From assembly GCA_022713905.1 (NCBI GenBank), contig JAIHTM010000165.1, positions 1-6,077 of the forward strand: a stretch of 6,077 bases of DNA, in the 5' to 3' direction. The number at the start of each line of letters is the position of its first letter. The stretch's first letter is position 1. Positions 1-5,865 of this stretch are shown here, piece after piece. A program made the translations under genes and the position numbers. This DNA is from Collinsella sp. GTDB lineage: Bacteria > Actinomycetota > Coriobacteriia > Coriobacteriales > Coriobacteriaceae. The notes below the pieces were generated by a model, which searched no databases, was not told where the DNA came from, and saw only the letters and a list, made by a program, of their open reading frames with translations.

Positions 1-2
1 GC

Positions 3-42
3 CGCCCCCGGGGGCCCGGATGGGGCCTCGGGGGCGTTCGGC
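3..42. repeat. GC-rich dyad at the left window edge
   Basis: Positions 3-10 (CGCCCCCG) are perfectly complementary to 29-36 (CGGGGGCG). Inside this stem, GGCCC at 13-17 pairs with GGGCC at 23-27, leaving a 5-nt loop, so the segment can fold into a strong G+C hairpin. GCCG at 1-4 can alternatively pair with CGGC at 39-42. There is no adjacent T-run on either strand, so it is not a classical intrinsic terminator. It lies about 125 nt downstream of the alpha-glucosidase stop codon and runs into the window edge, so its full extent is unknown. The rest of 43-166 shows only a weak hairpin (62-69 with 81-90, two-nt bulge) and no convincing gene. Confidence 0.45.
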
Positions 43-166
43 TAGCTGCGGGAACGGCCTATCCGCTCAAAGTGTTCGGCTGAGATCGGAAATCAACCAT
101 CCCCTCGCGAAGGCATCGGCCGGCACGAAAGACGCAGGCGAACGTAGGCTCACGGCAAGATGCCCC

Positions 167-1900
167 CTACAACTCGCCGAGCATAATCCACGCCGAGCTG
201 TCCTGCGCGAGCTTGCCGTCTGCGAGCGGTGATGAAGTGAGCAGGACCTTGCCCGCCGGCAGTTCCACGGGCGCTGCGCCGAAGTTCGTCACACATGCCC
301 AGCCATTGTCTCGGCGATAGGCGATGACGCCGCCCCCGGCACCCTCGGCACCATCTGCAAGACCAGTGTGTCCGTCAAGATCGAGCCATGCAAGATCGTT
401 GGCACACCCGCGCAACTTGCGCCGCAGCCTAAGGGCGTCACGATAGAGTGCAAGCATCGATGCCGGGTCCGTCTCTTCCCTATCGACAGCGTAGTCGGAA
501 AACCACGCGGGCTGCGGCAGATGAGGTGCCGCATCGGCGCCTGCCGGCGAAAACCCGAACGATCCGCCCTGCGCGGGATCGTCCGCCGACACCCACGGCA
601 GGGGAACTCGGCAGCCGTCGCGCCCCTTCTCGCGCTTCGGTCCGTGCGTATTGGTCGCATTGGGATCTTCGAGCGCGGCCCACGGGATATCCGCCACCTC
701 AAAAAGGCCGAGCTCCTCACCCTGGTACACGTATGCCGACCCCGGAAGCGCCAGCTCGAGCAAAAGGGCCGCCCGTGCGCGGCGCTCGCCGAGCTCACGG
801 TTCTCGTCATAAGACGACCCGTCGCGCAAGAGCCAGTCGAGTGCGATCTGGTGGTAGCGCGTCGCCTTGATCTGCGGCAGGGCATAGCGCGTCGCCACGC
901 GCGGCACGTCATGGTTGGAAAGCACCCAGGTCGAAGCGGAATCGGATTCGACTGCCGCCTTTAGGCCCTCCTCGATTGCGGCATGCATGTCGTCATAGGT
1001 CCAAGTAGCCTTGGCGAACTCAAAGTTGAACGTCTGGCCGAGCTCACTGGGGCGCGCGTAGAGATACTGACGCTCGGGCAGCACCCACGCCTCGGCAACG
1101 GCGCTGCGCGGCGGATCATAACGGTCGAACACGCGGCGCCACTCGCGATAGATCTCGTGGACCTCGTTGCGGTCCCACAGCGGATGGGTGCCGTCGTCAA
1201 CCATGTCATCGCCCTCGGCGAGATGCCACCGGTCGAGATTATCACGATCGAGGTCCTTGGCGAGACCATGAGCCACATCGATACGGAAGCCATCAACGCC
1301 CCGATCGCTCCAAAACGCGAGGACGTCGCAGAAGAACGCGTGAACCTCGGGGCATGACCAGTCAAAGTCGGGCTGCTCGGGCGTAAACATATGCAGATAC
1401 CACTGACCGTCCGCAACACGCGTCCAGGCGGGGCCGCCAAAGTTGGCATTCCAATTGGTGGGAGGCAGCTCGCCATGTTCGCCGCGACCATCGCGGAAGA
1501 TATAACGGGCACGCTCGGGCGATCCGGGGCCAGCGGCAAGAGCGGCTCTGAACCAAGGGTGCTGATCGGATGAGTGGTTGGGCACGATGTCGACGATGAC
1601 CTTGATGTCGCGCTCGTGTGCAGCAGCGACCATGTCATCGAAGTCGTCAAGCGAGCCAAGACGCGGGTCGACATCGCAGTAGTCCGCCACATCATAGCCG
1701 CCATCGACAAGCGGCGATGGGTAGAACGGGCTCAGCCATATGGCCTCGATGCCCAGCCGCTCAAGATAATCCATCTGCTGGGTAATGCCCGCGATATCGC
1801 CCAGACCCGAACCAGTCGAATCCTTAAACGAGCGCGGGTAGATCTGATAGATCGCGGCATCGGACATCCATGAGCGCGAAGAAGACTTTTCTGTAGCCAT
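167..1900 (-). CDS. GH13 alpha-glucosidase (actinobacterial type, near subfamily 30)
   Basis: This is a 577-aa alpha-amylase-family glycoside hydrolase, expected to release glucose from short alpha-glucosides such as maltose, isomaltose or sucrose in the cytoplasm; no signal peptide or membrane segment is visible. The N-terminus (AAIYQIYPRSFKDS, 15-28) is typical of oligo-1,6-glucosidase-like GH13 enzymes. Conserved regions are all present: DIVPNH at 104-109, QPDFDW at 176-181, GFRIDVAHG at 204-212 with nucleophile Asp208, EAW at 270-272 with acid/base Glu270, and SNHD at 328-331 with transition-state Asp331. GCRVPLPW (429-436) matches the GCR-P-PW segment of this group. The length is normal for a full (beta/alpha)8 barrel plus C-terminal beta domain. 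The ATG at 1900 is chosen because AAGGGAG lies 9 nt upstream and the family N-terminus begins just after it; an upstream in-frame ATG at 1990 would add 30 unrelated residues. No transporter or regulator is adjacent. Exact substrate preference is not settled. Confidence 0.93.
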   Translation of the reverse strand: MATEKSSSRSWMSDAAIYQIYPRSFKDSTGSGLGDIAGITQQMDYLERLGIEAIWLSPFYPSPLVDGGYDVADYCDVDPRLGSLDDFDDMVAAAHERDIKVIVDIVPNHSSDQHPWFRAALAAGPGSPERARYIFRDGRGEHGELPPTNWNANFGGPAWTRVADGQWYLHMFTPEQPDFDWSCPEVHAFFCDVLAFWSDRGVDGFRIDVAHGLAKDLDRDNLDRWHLAEGDDMVDDGTHPLWDRNEVHEIYREWRRVFDRYDPPRSAVAEAWVLPERQYLYARPSELGQTFNFEFAKATWTYDDMHAAIEEGLKAAVESDSASTWVLSNHDVPRVATRYALPQIKATRYHQIALDWLLRDGSSYDENRELGERRARAALLLELALPGSAYVYQGEELGLFEVADIPWAALEDPNATNTHGPKREKGRDGCRVPLPWVSADDPAQGGSFGFSPAGADAAPHLPQPAWFSDYAVDREETDPASMLALYRDALRLRRKLRGCANDLAWLDLDGHTGLADGAEGAGGGVIAYRRDNGWACVTNFGAAPVELPAGKVLLTSSPLADGKLAQDSSAWIMLGEL

Positions 1901-1901
1901 G

Positions 1902-1954
1902 GGGCGTATCTCCCTTGCAACGAGGTTATGCGAGATGCCCACGATGATACGCCC
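1902..1954 (-). promoter_or_regulatory. Inverted repeat and possible -10 box before the alpha-glucosidase gene
   Basis: On the minus strand GGGCGTATC (1954-1946) is perfectly complementary to GATACGCCC (1910-1902), a 9-bp inverted repeat with a 35-nt gap. The downstream arm touches the ribosome binding site and ends one base before the start codon. TATCAT at 1949-1944 is a plausible -10 hexamer overlapping the upstream arm, but the upstream sequence gives only a weak -35 (TTGCCG at a 19-nt spacer). The repeat could be an operator pair or a translational hairpin; neither is proven. Confidence 0.35.
1910..1916 (-). promoter_or_regulatory. Ribosome binding site of the alpha-glucosidase gene
   Basis: AAGGGAG on the minus strand, 9 nt before the ATG at 1900. 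It decides the start against the longer open frame from 1990. Confidence 0.75.
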
Positions 1955-2037
1955 AAAGCGGACATTCGCGGCAAACAACGCCACAGCCACGACCCAAAAC
2001 GCTCGCCCCCTCTCGGGTTCGAGCCTAGGAGATAGGT

Positions 2038-2069
2038 AAAAAAAGCCCGGCTACCGTAGTAGTCGGGCT
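2038..2069 (-). terminator. Intrinsic terminator of the Gly-Cys-Gly tRNA array
   Basis: On the minus strand an 11-bp stem (2069-2059 with 2054-2044, one A-C mismatch) closes a 4-nt loop (2058-2055) and runs directly into seven Ts (2044-2038). It lies 9 nt after the CCA end of the last tRNA and separates the array from the alpha-glucosidase gene. Confidence 0.92.
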
Positions 2070-2077
2070 GTTGCGTT

Positions 2078-2153
2078 TGGAGCGGACAACGGGGCTCGAA
2101 CCCGCGACCCCAACCTTGGCAAGGTTGTGCTCTACCAACTGAGCCATGTCCGC
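2078..2153 (-). tRNA. tRNA-Gly(GCC), distal copy
   Basis: A 76-nt cloverleaf with encoded CCA (2080-2078). The acceptor GCGGACA pairs with TGTCCGC, with discriminator T at 2081. The anticodon arm is CAACC-TTGCCAA-GGTTG with anticodon GCC at 2120-2118, reading GGC and GGU glycine codons. The T-arm contains GGTTCGAACCC. It is identical over all 76 nt to the copy at 2305-2380 and is the third and last tRNA of the array in transcription order. Confidence 0.97.
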
Positions 2154-2159
2154 ATATGT

Positions 2160-2186
2160 AAAACAAAACGGGCGCCGGAGCGCCCG
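2160..2186 (-). terminator. Terminator-like hairpin between tRNA-Cys and distal tRNA-Gly
   Basis: On the minus strand CGGGCGC (2186-2180), loop TCCG (2179-2176) and GCGCCCG (2175-2169) form a perfect 7-bp G+C stem followed by TTTTGTTTT (2168-2160). It ends 6 nt before the 5' end of the next tRNA. By form it is an intrinsic terminator, but its place inside a tRNA array suggests partial termination or a 3'-processing role. Confidence 0.7.
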
Positions 2187-2195
2187 GATGTTGCC

Positions 2196-2269
2196 TGGAG
2201 GCGAAGCCCGGATTCGAACCGGGGGTAAAGGCTTTGCAGGCCTCTGCCTTACCACTTGGCCACTTCGCC
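2196..2269 (-). tRNA. tRNA-Cys(GCA)
   Basis: A 74-nt tRNA with encoded CCA (2198-2196). The acceptor GGCGAAG pairs with CTTCGCC, with discriminator T at 2199. The anticodon arm is GAGGC-CTGCAAA-GCCTT with anticodon GCA at 2237-2235, reading UGC and UGU. The T-arm contains GGTTCGAATCC. The 71-nt body is short, which is common for bacterial tRNA-Cys. It lies between two identical tRNA-Gly genes. It may be the only tRNA-Cys of the genome, as is common in bacteria, but the window cannot show this. Confidence 0.97.
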
Positions 2270-2270
2270 G

Positions 2271-2294
2271 AAAAAGGACCGCTTGAGACGGTCC
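2271..2294 (-). terminator. Terminator-like hairpin between proximal tRNA-Gly and tRNA-Cys
   Basis: On the minus strand GGACCG (2294-2289), loop TCTCAAG (2288-2282) and CGGTCC (2281-2276) form a perfect 6-bp stem followed by five Ts (2275-2271). The T-run ends one base before the 5' end of tRNA-Cys. The whole spacer is only 35 nt, so tRNA-Cys has no room for an independent promoter outside the preceding tRNA gene. Confidence 0.7.
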
Positions 2295-2304
2295 GGAAAT
2301 GCAA

Positions 2305-2380
2305 TGGAGCGGACAACGGGGCTCGAACCCGCGACCCCAACCTTGGCAAGGTTGTGCTCTACCAACTGAGCCATGTCCGC
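2305..2380 (-). tRNA. tRNA-Gly(GCC), promoter-proximal copy
   Basis: First tRNA of the array, 76 nt with encoded CCA (2307-2305), identical to the copy at 2078-2153. The anticodon GCC is at 2347-2345. The identity stops exactly at the gene boundaries, which points to gene duplication or gene conversion rather than a larger repeat. Confidence 0.97.
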
Positions 2381-2392
2381 TTGCGGGTTATT

Positions 2393-2421
2393 AATTTACG
2401 CGAGTTGCCCAAAAGACGCAA
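2393..2421 (-). promoter_or_regulatory. Promoter of the Gly-Cys-Gly tRNA array
   Basis: On the minus strand a -35 TTGCGT (2421-2416) and a -10 TAAATT (2398-2393) are separated by 17 nt. Transcription would begin about 6 nt before the tRNA-Gly 5' end at 2380, giving a very short leader. The -35 overlaps the end of the conserved module at 2418-2465. Confidence 0.65.
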
Positions 2422-2465
2422 GTACTTTTTTCAAAAAAAGTTGCTCAATGCAAGTTCGCGCAGGT
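2418..2465 (-). promoter_or_regulatory. Conserved upstream module, copy 1 (tRNA-Gly array)
   Basis: Read on the minus strand: ACCTGCGC (2465-2458), 15 variable nt (2457-2443), then AAC, seven Ts, G, six As and GTACTTGC (ending at 2418). The last part is an A/T-tract palindrome of the form ACTTTTTTNAAAAAAGT directly abutting the -35. The same block, with identical 15-nt spacing, occurs at 5892-5938 before the tRNA-Leu promoter. The variable part plus the following AA can form a small TTGC/GCAA hairpin in front of the T-run. It could be an UP-like element, a curved A-tract site, a regulator site, or a weak terminator for the gene upstream. Confidence 0.7.
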
Positions 2466-2486
2466 GGATAACGTCAAACCAAGGCG

Positions 2487-3233
2487 CTAAGCGCACGATT
2501 CCAATGCCGAGCTAAACAACTTCACCATCCGAACGCGTGTGCCGGCACCATCCGTGCGCCGGGCAACCTCAACATTATCGACGAGCATGCGCATGAGCTT
2601 GATACCACGTCCGCGTTCCTCGGATGCCACCGGCTCGCTCGCCCCATCGATAGAATAGCCAGCACCCCGATCAAGCACCTCGAGCACAACACGGTCCCCA
2701 TAGGCCTGAACCGTCAGGACGCAGCCAACACCGCCCGCATGGTCATACGCGTTACCCAATGCCTCTCCTAGCGCCAATGCGACGTCATAACGTTCATCAC
2801 GCCTCAGGGGAAGTGATTCGAGAAGCTCGGCCACACGGTGCCGATAATACGGGAGATTCTCGATGCCCCGTTGCACTTCGACGCTCCTGCTCCATCGCGG
2901 CAACTCCCCCACCGGAATGGCGGGAATCGACTCCCGCGCCGGGCCTGCGACATGCAGGATGTCGACAAGTCGGGCAATCTCCAAAAAGCGAATGACCTCA
3001 TCGGAGGCGTTAACGAGCGAAAGCAGGCCCTCTCGCCTCATGAGATCTCTGGCGCGCGTAAGCAAAAACGCCAAACCCGTCGAGTCGATAAAGCCCACGG
3101 CCTGGCAATTGATGACAACGCGGCGCACGCCCCGGTCGATCAAATTATCCAACCGTCGGCGTAGCACGGGCACCGAGGCGATGTCGACATCACCCGGTGG
3201 CGTCAAAACCGCTATGTCATTCCACTCATTCAT
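2487..3233 (-). CDS. STAS-HATPase fusion (RsbV-like antagonist joined to RsbW-like kinase)
   Basis: A 248-aa cytoplasmic protein joining two partner-switching functions. Residues about 1-98 are a STAS domain: GDVDIAS at 14-20 and FIDSTG at 48-53, where Ser51 aligns with the phosphorylated Ser56 of Bacillus RsbV. Residues about 115-242 are a GHKL ATPase domain of the RsbW/SpoIIAB type, with N-box Glu157, Asn161 and His165 (EALGNAYDHA), G1 box DRGAG (188-192) and G2 box GRGIKLM (208-214); all key ATP-binding residues are present. In the family the kinase phosphorylates the STAS serine and binds a sigma factor. No sigma factor is adjacent. The start at 3233 is preferred because STAS domains begin there and GGGGA lies 11 nt upstream. 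An in-frame ATG at 3308, 6 nt after the phosphatase stop, would add 25 Cys-rich unrelated residues and cannot be excluded. The gene is very likely co-transcribed with the phosphatase. Confidence 0.9.
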   Translation of the reverse strand: MNEWNDIAVLTPPGDVDIASVPVLRRRLDNLIDRGVRRVVINCQAVGFIDSTGLAFLLTRARDLMRREGLLSLVNASDEVIRFLEIARLVDILHVAGPARESIPAIPVGELPRWSRSVEVQRGIENLPYYRHRVAELLESLPLRRDERYDVALALGEALGNAYDHAGGVGCVLTVQAYGDRVVLEVLDRGAGYSIDGASEPVASEERGRGIKLMRMLVDNVEVARRTDGAGTRVRMVKLFSSALESCA

Positions 3234-3274
3234 ACGACCATGGTTCCCCAAAAGAGCTCGCTCGATGCATACGT

Positions 3275-3292
3275 ATCTGCAACAGCGCAGAT
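3275..3292 (-). other. Small hairpin between phosphatase and STAS-HATPase genes
   Basis: ATCTGC and GCAGAT form a perfect 6-bp stem around a 6-nt loop. On the transcribed strand it is preceded by As and not followed by a T-run, so it is not a terminator. It may affect processing or translation of the downstream gene. If the 3308 start is real, the hairpin lies inside the coding region. Confidence 0.3.
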
Positions 3293-3314
3293 TTTGCCCG
3301 TCAAGCATCGCGGT

Positions 3315-5660
3315 CTACGATCGACCCCGTAAAAACTCAAGGGAGACCAGCGCGATGTCATCGTCCAGCGCCGACTCGGTAAAGCGGTCAAGCTCGCCCA
3401 AGACCTTACCGCAGATTCCCGATACACCCTCACCCGAGACGGAGAGTAGAAGGTCGCGAAGGCGCTGTTCGCCAAAGAAAGCACCCGTGCGGTCGCGTGC
3501 CTCAATCGTTCCATCGGTATACATAAACAGCATGTCACCAGGAGCGAACGTAAAGGCACCCGTCTCGTAGACCATGCTCTCAAAGGCACCGATCACGCCC
3601 GATTGGCACCCAAGAAGCTCCACTTCTCCCCCGCAGGTCTCGCCGCCGCCAAGCGGCGTCGACGACGGCCTAATGACCATAGTGGGAGGATGTCCCGCAG
3701 AGCAATAGGTAGCGCGGCCCGCCTTAAGATCGATCTTGGCGATAAACGCCGTCACAAACGTCTCGACCCTCGAGAAGCCCATGAGCATGCTATTGAGCGA
3801 GCGTGCCATACGGGCAGGCCCCGCACCCTCCCAGGCATAGGCCGTCAGCGCTGTCTTGACGAGAGCCGACATCGACGCCGCCTCGATTCCCTTGCCGGAT
3901 ACATCGCCCAAAATCATAACGGCGCAATCGTCGGGAAGTCGGACAAGCGTATAGAAGTCACCGCCGACCAACGCAGAATTCGTTGCCGATAGGTATACCG
4001 AATCGCTTGCAATGCCCGGAACGTCACCAAGCGAATTTCTCATGCCAACCTGAAGCGTCTGAGCGATATGGCGCTCCTCGCGTTTTTGAGACTCGCCTTC
4101 ATAGATCAGTTCAAAGTCATGCGCCAGATGCACCAGGTAGTCGTATTCAAGGTCGTCAATTGGTTCTTGGCTGCCATCACGGAGCAGCAAGGCACGCGTC
4201 GTCGGCCCCTTGGCAACGTCGGCGGGAACGATTGCATCGTTGTTCCGCCGACCGCCGCCCTCCGAGCGAACGCGTCCCGCCTCGAAGCCGGAATCGACAT
4301 AGAGGCCCTGGCACGGCAGGCCATGAGCCCTCAACCATCCGCCCATAGGCATGGATTCGTCGACGCGGGTCAAGCGCACATGCTTAAGATCATCAGCACT
4401 CGCACCGCCCAGCACCGACGGCTCAAAACCATCGGAAGCGGCCCCCAAACGCGCAGCCGGTGCGGTGGTGGAAAAGAAGAGCGACTCAGGGTCTCCCGGT
4501 AGCGCCACGCGACTGCCGCCCTCAAAATCAATGACATAGGCGTCAAGACTCGCGTCATATTCCACGGGGCAGAAATGACAATTGAGCACCGTGCAGATTT
4601 CAGTCGACACCGCTCGCGAAGCGGCAACGGGGTCATCGAGATAGGTAAACAGTTCGTCGCGCAGCAAATTGAGTGAGCGGCCGAGCTCCGCCGTGCGGCG
4701 CGAACGTAAGCTCGACGCCATGCCTACAAGCTGGATGGACAGGTAGTCACAAATAACCTCGAGCACGTTCACGTCATAGGCAAGCGGAGCCTGCGGACGC
4801 TTCCAGCCCACCTCCAACACACCAAGGACCTGCGTGCCGTAAAACACGGGAAGACAGATCTCGCTGCGATACGGGGGCATATCCTGCACGCGCAGCAAAT
4901 GCTTGGAACGATTGTCCAAATCCATGAACATGCCCGAAGCAACCCGGTCGCCCTCAAGGTCCTGCTGAATCGATAGGCGACAGGCACGCGACTCGCGAAG
5001 CACGTAGGTCGGAATGCCCGCGCCGTACGGCATAAACTCGGGCAGATAGCTGTCCTCAAGCTCCTTAGAAACACCGCGGAGCTTAAAGCCGCCGCTCTCG
5101 GAAAAATAGATAGCCGCACCGGAGGCATCGAGCGTTCCAACGAGCTGATTCAAAACGGTATCGAGCAAGCTGGGGAGCTCATCGGAGCCCACGGTACTCA
5201 TAATGACCGAAAGGGTGCCCGAAAGGCGTTTATTCGCCACCCTAAGCTCCGATAGCGCACGTTTGAGCTGACGATCGTGGGAATACTGCTCTTCGATGCT
5301 GTGAAGCGCCACAAGGACACGCGGTGCACGACGTCCAAAGATACGCGGAGGCGTAACGGAACCCGCGCGAACCAAGACGGGAATAAAAGACCCGTCGCTC
5401 AGCTTGAGCATCAGCTCGCTCTCGGAGCCATCGGTCTCAAACGGCAGACGATGTTCGGTCGCGCGCTCAAAGGCAGACGAGAACAGAACGTCTTTGACAT
5501 CACCGTTGATGACGTCAGCGCGCTCCTCGCACATCAGGTCGAGCAAACGATTATTCACATGCAGAATGGTTCCGTCGAGCTCACAGATGATGACAGCATC
5601 GCTCGTGATCTCGACCAGTTGGGCAACGTCTGCCCACTCGTTGCGCTCAAGCGTTTCCAT
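3315..5660 (-). CDS. PAS-GAF-GAF-like-SpoIIE/PP2C serine phosphatase (RsbU/RsbP-like)
   Basis: A 781-aa cytoplasmic sensor phosphatase without membrane segments. Residues about 10-120 form a PAS domain (SDAVIICELDGTILHVN at 20-36). A likely coiled linker follows (124-150). About 160-315 is a GAF domain (RSEICLPVFYGTQVLGVLEV at 265-284). About 335-522 looks like a degenerate second GAF, with a Cys/His cluster at 356-364 and a low-complexity insertion around 400-480. About 528-781 is the SpoIIE/PP2C catalytic domain with metal-binding aspartates in GGDFY (Asp568), GDVSGKG (Asp586), YTDG (Asp716) and DDDIALV (766-772). The common GGDFYD motif here ends in Thr571. Enzymes of this family dephosphorylate STAS antagonists, and the adjacent STAS-HATPase protein is the obvious substrate. 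ATG 5660 is chosen because GGTGAGG lies 6 nt upstream; a GTG at 5672 lies inside that ribosome binding site. The input signal cannot be named. Confidence 0.93.
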   Translation of the reverse strand: METLERNEWADVAQLVEITSDAVIICELDGTILHVNNRLLDLMCEERADVINGDVKDVLFSSAFERATEHRLPFETDGSESELMLKLSDGSFIPVLVRAGSVTPPRIFGRRAPRVLVALHSIEEQYSHDRQLKRALSELRVANKRLSGTLSVIMSTVGSDELPSLLDTVLNQLVGTLDASGAAIYFSESGGFKLRGVSKELEDSYLPEFMPYGAGIPTYVLRESRACRLSIQQDLEGDRVASGMFMDLDNRSKHLLRVQDMPPYRSEICLPVFYGTQVLGVLEVGWKRPQAPLAYDVNVLEVICDYLSIQLVGMASSLRSRRTAELGRSLNLLRDELFTYLDDPVAASRAVSTEICTVLNCHFCPVEYDASLDAYVIDFEGGSRVALPGDPESLFFSTTAPAARLGAASDGFEPSVLGGASADDLKHVRLTRVDESMPMGGWLRAHGLPCQGLYVDSGFEAGRVRSEGGGRRNNDAIVPADVAKGPTTRALLLRDGSQEPIDDLEYDYLVHLAHDFELIYEGESQKREERHIAQTLQVGMRNSLGDVPGIASDSVYLSATNSALVGGDFYTLVRLPDDCAVMILGDVSGKGIEAASMSALVKTALTAYAWEGAGPARMARSLNSMLMGFSRVETFVTAFIAKIDLKAGRATYCSAGHPPTMVIRPSSTPLGGGETCGGEVELLGCQSGVIGAFESMVYETGAFTFAPGDMLFMYTDGTIEARDRTGAFFGEQRLRDLLLSVSGEGVSGICGKVLGELDRFTESALDDDIALVSLEFLRGRS

Positions 5661-5666
5661 CGTGGA

Positions 5667-5673
5667 CCTCACC
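5667..5673 (-). promoter_or_regulatory. Ribosome binding site of the phosphatase gene
   Basis: GGTGAGG on the minus strand, 6 nt before ATG 5660. It excludes the in-frame GTG at 5672, which lies within it. Confidence 0.65.
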
Positions 5674-5686
5674 GTCTATCGGTAAC

Positions 5687-5708
5687 AAAAAAGCCTCCGA
5701 AGAGGCTT
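5687..5708 (-). terminator. Intrinsic terminator of tRNA-Leu
   Basis: On the minus strand AAGCCTC (5708-5702), a TTCG tetraloop (5701-5698) and GAGGCTT (5697-5691) are followed by a run of six Ts (5692-5687). It starts 11 nt after the tRNA CCA end and finishes only 26 nt before the phosphatase start codon. Confidence 0.92.
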
Positions 5709-5719
5709 CTCAAATGCGA

Positions 5720-5809
5720 TGGTGTCGGAGGCGGGACTTGAACCCGCATGACCAAAAAGCGGTCACTAGCACCTCAAGCTAGCGCGTCTGCCAATTCCGC
5801 CACTCCGAC
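5720..5809 (-). tRNA. tRNA-Leu(GAG)
   Basis: A 90-nt class II tRNA with encoded CCA (5722-5720) and discriminator A. The acceptor GTCGGAG pairs with CTCCGAC. The anticodon arm is CTAGC-TTGAGGT-GCTAG with anticodon GAG at 5775-5773, reading CUC and CUU. A long variable arm follows (TGACCGC-TTTTT-GGTCA type), typical of tRNA-Leu, and the T-arm contains GGTTCAAGTCC. It sits directly upstream of the phosphatase and STAS-HATPase pair. Confidence 0.97.
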
Positions 5810-5819
5810 ATGCTATGTT

Positions 5820-5858
5820 GTTGACTCGCGGTTCGTTTGTTGGACCCGCGCGTTCAAC
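5820..5858 (-). other. Leader hairpin upstream of tRNA-Leu
   Basis: The roughly 50-nt leader between the predicted promoter and tRNA-Leu can fold. 5820-5824 (GTTGA) pairs with 5854-5858 (TCAAC), and 5827-5831 (CGCGG) pairs with 5846-5850 (CCGCG), with a small internal loop and a 14-nt apical loop. It would be removed by RNase P on maturation. The tRNA-Gly array, by contrast, has almost no leader. Confidence 0.4.
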
Positions 5859-5865
5859 GAGGAAA

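Noticed and set aside
961..1710. Open frame of 249 codons on the minus strand inside the alpha-glucosidase gene
   Set aside because: It lies in another frame of a gene with intact GH13 motifs and shows no protein family features.
1901..1990. 30-residue N-terminal extension of the alpha-glucosidase from the ATG at 1990
   Set aside because: The GH13 N-terminus and a good ribosome binding site both fit the ATG at 1900; the extension has no family resemblance and covers the likely promoter.
2012..2025. CTCGGGTTCGAGCC resembling a tRNA T-arm, as a possible tRNA remnant or attachment site
   Set aside because: The flanks do not form an acceptor stem or the rest of a cloverleaf, and there is no integrase gene or matching repeat in the window.
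2484..2494. 11-bp palindrome GCGCTAAGCGC over the STAS-HATPase stop codon
   Set aside because: Short G+C palindromes are frequent in this composition and there is no T-run or second copy.
3234..3308. 25-residue N-terminal extension of the STAS-HATPase protein from the ATG at 3308
   Set aside because: The STAS domain starts at the ATG at 3233 and no ribosome binding site is seen before 3308. It is kept only as an alternative because 3308 lies just 6 nt after the phosphatase stop.
2863..3570. Long open frame of 235 codons on the plus strand
   Set aside because: It runs antisense across both the STAS-HATPase and phosphatase genes, its Arg/Ser/Pro-rich composition is typical of a high-GC shadow frame, and no domain is recognisable.
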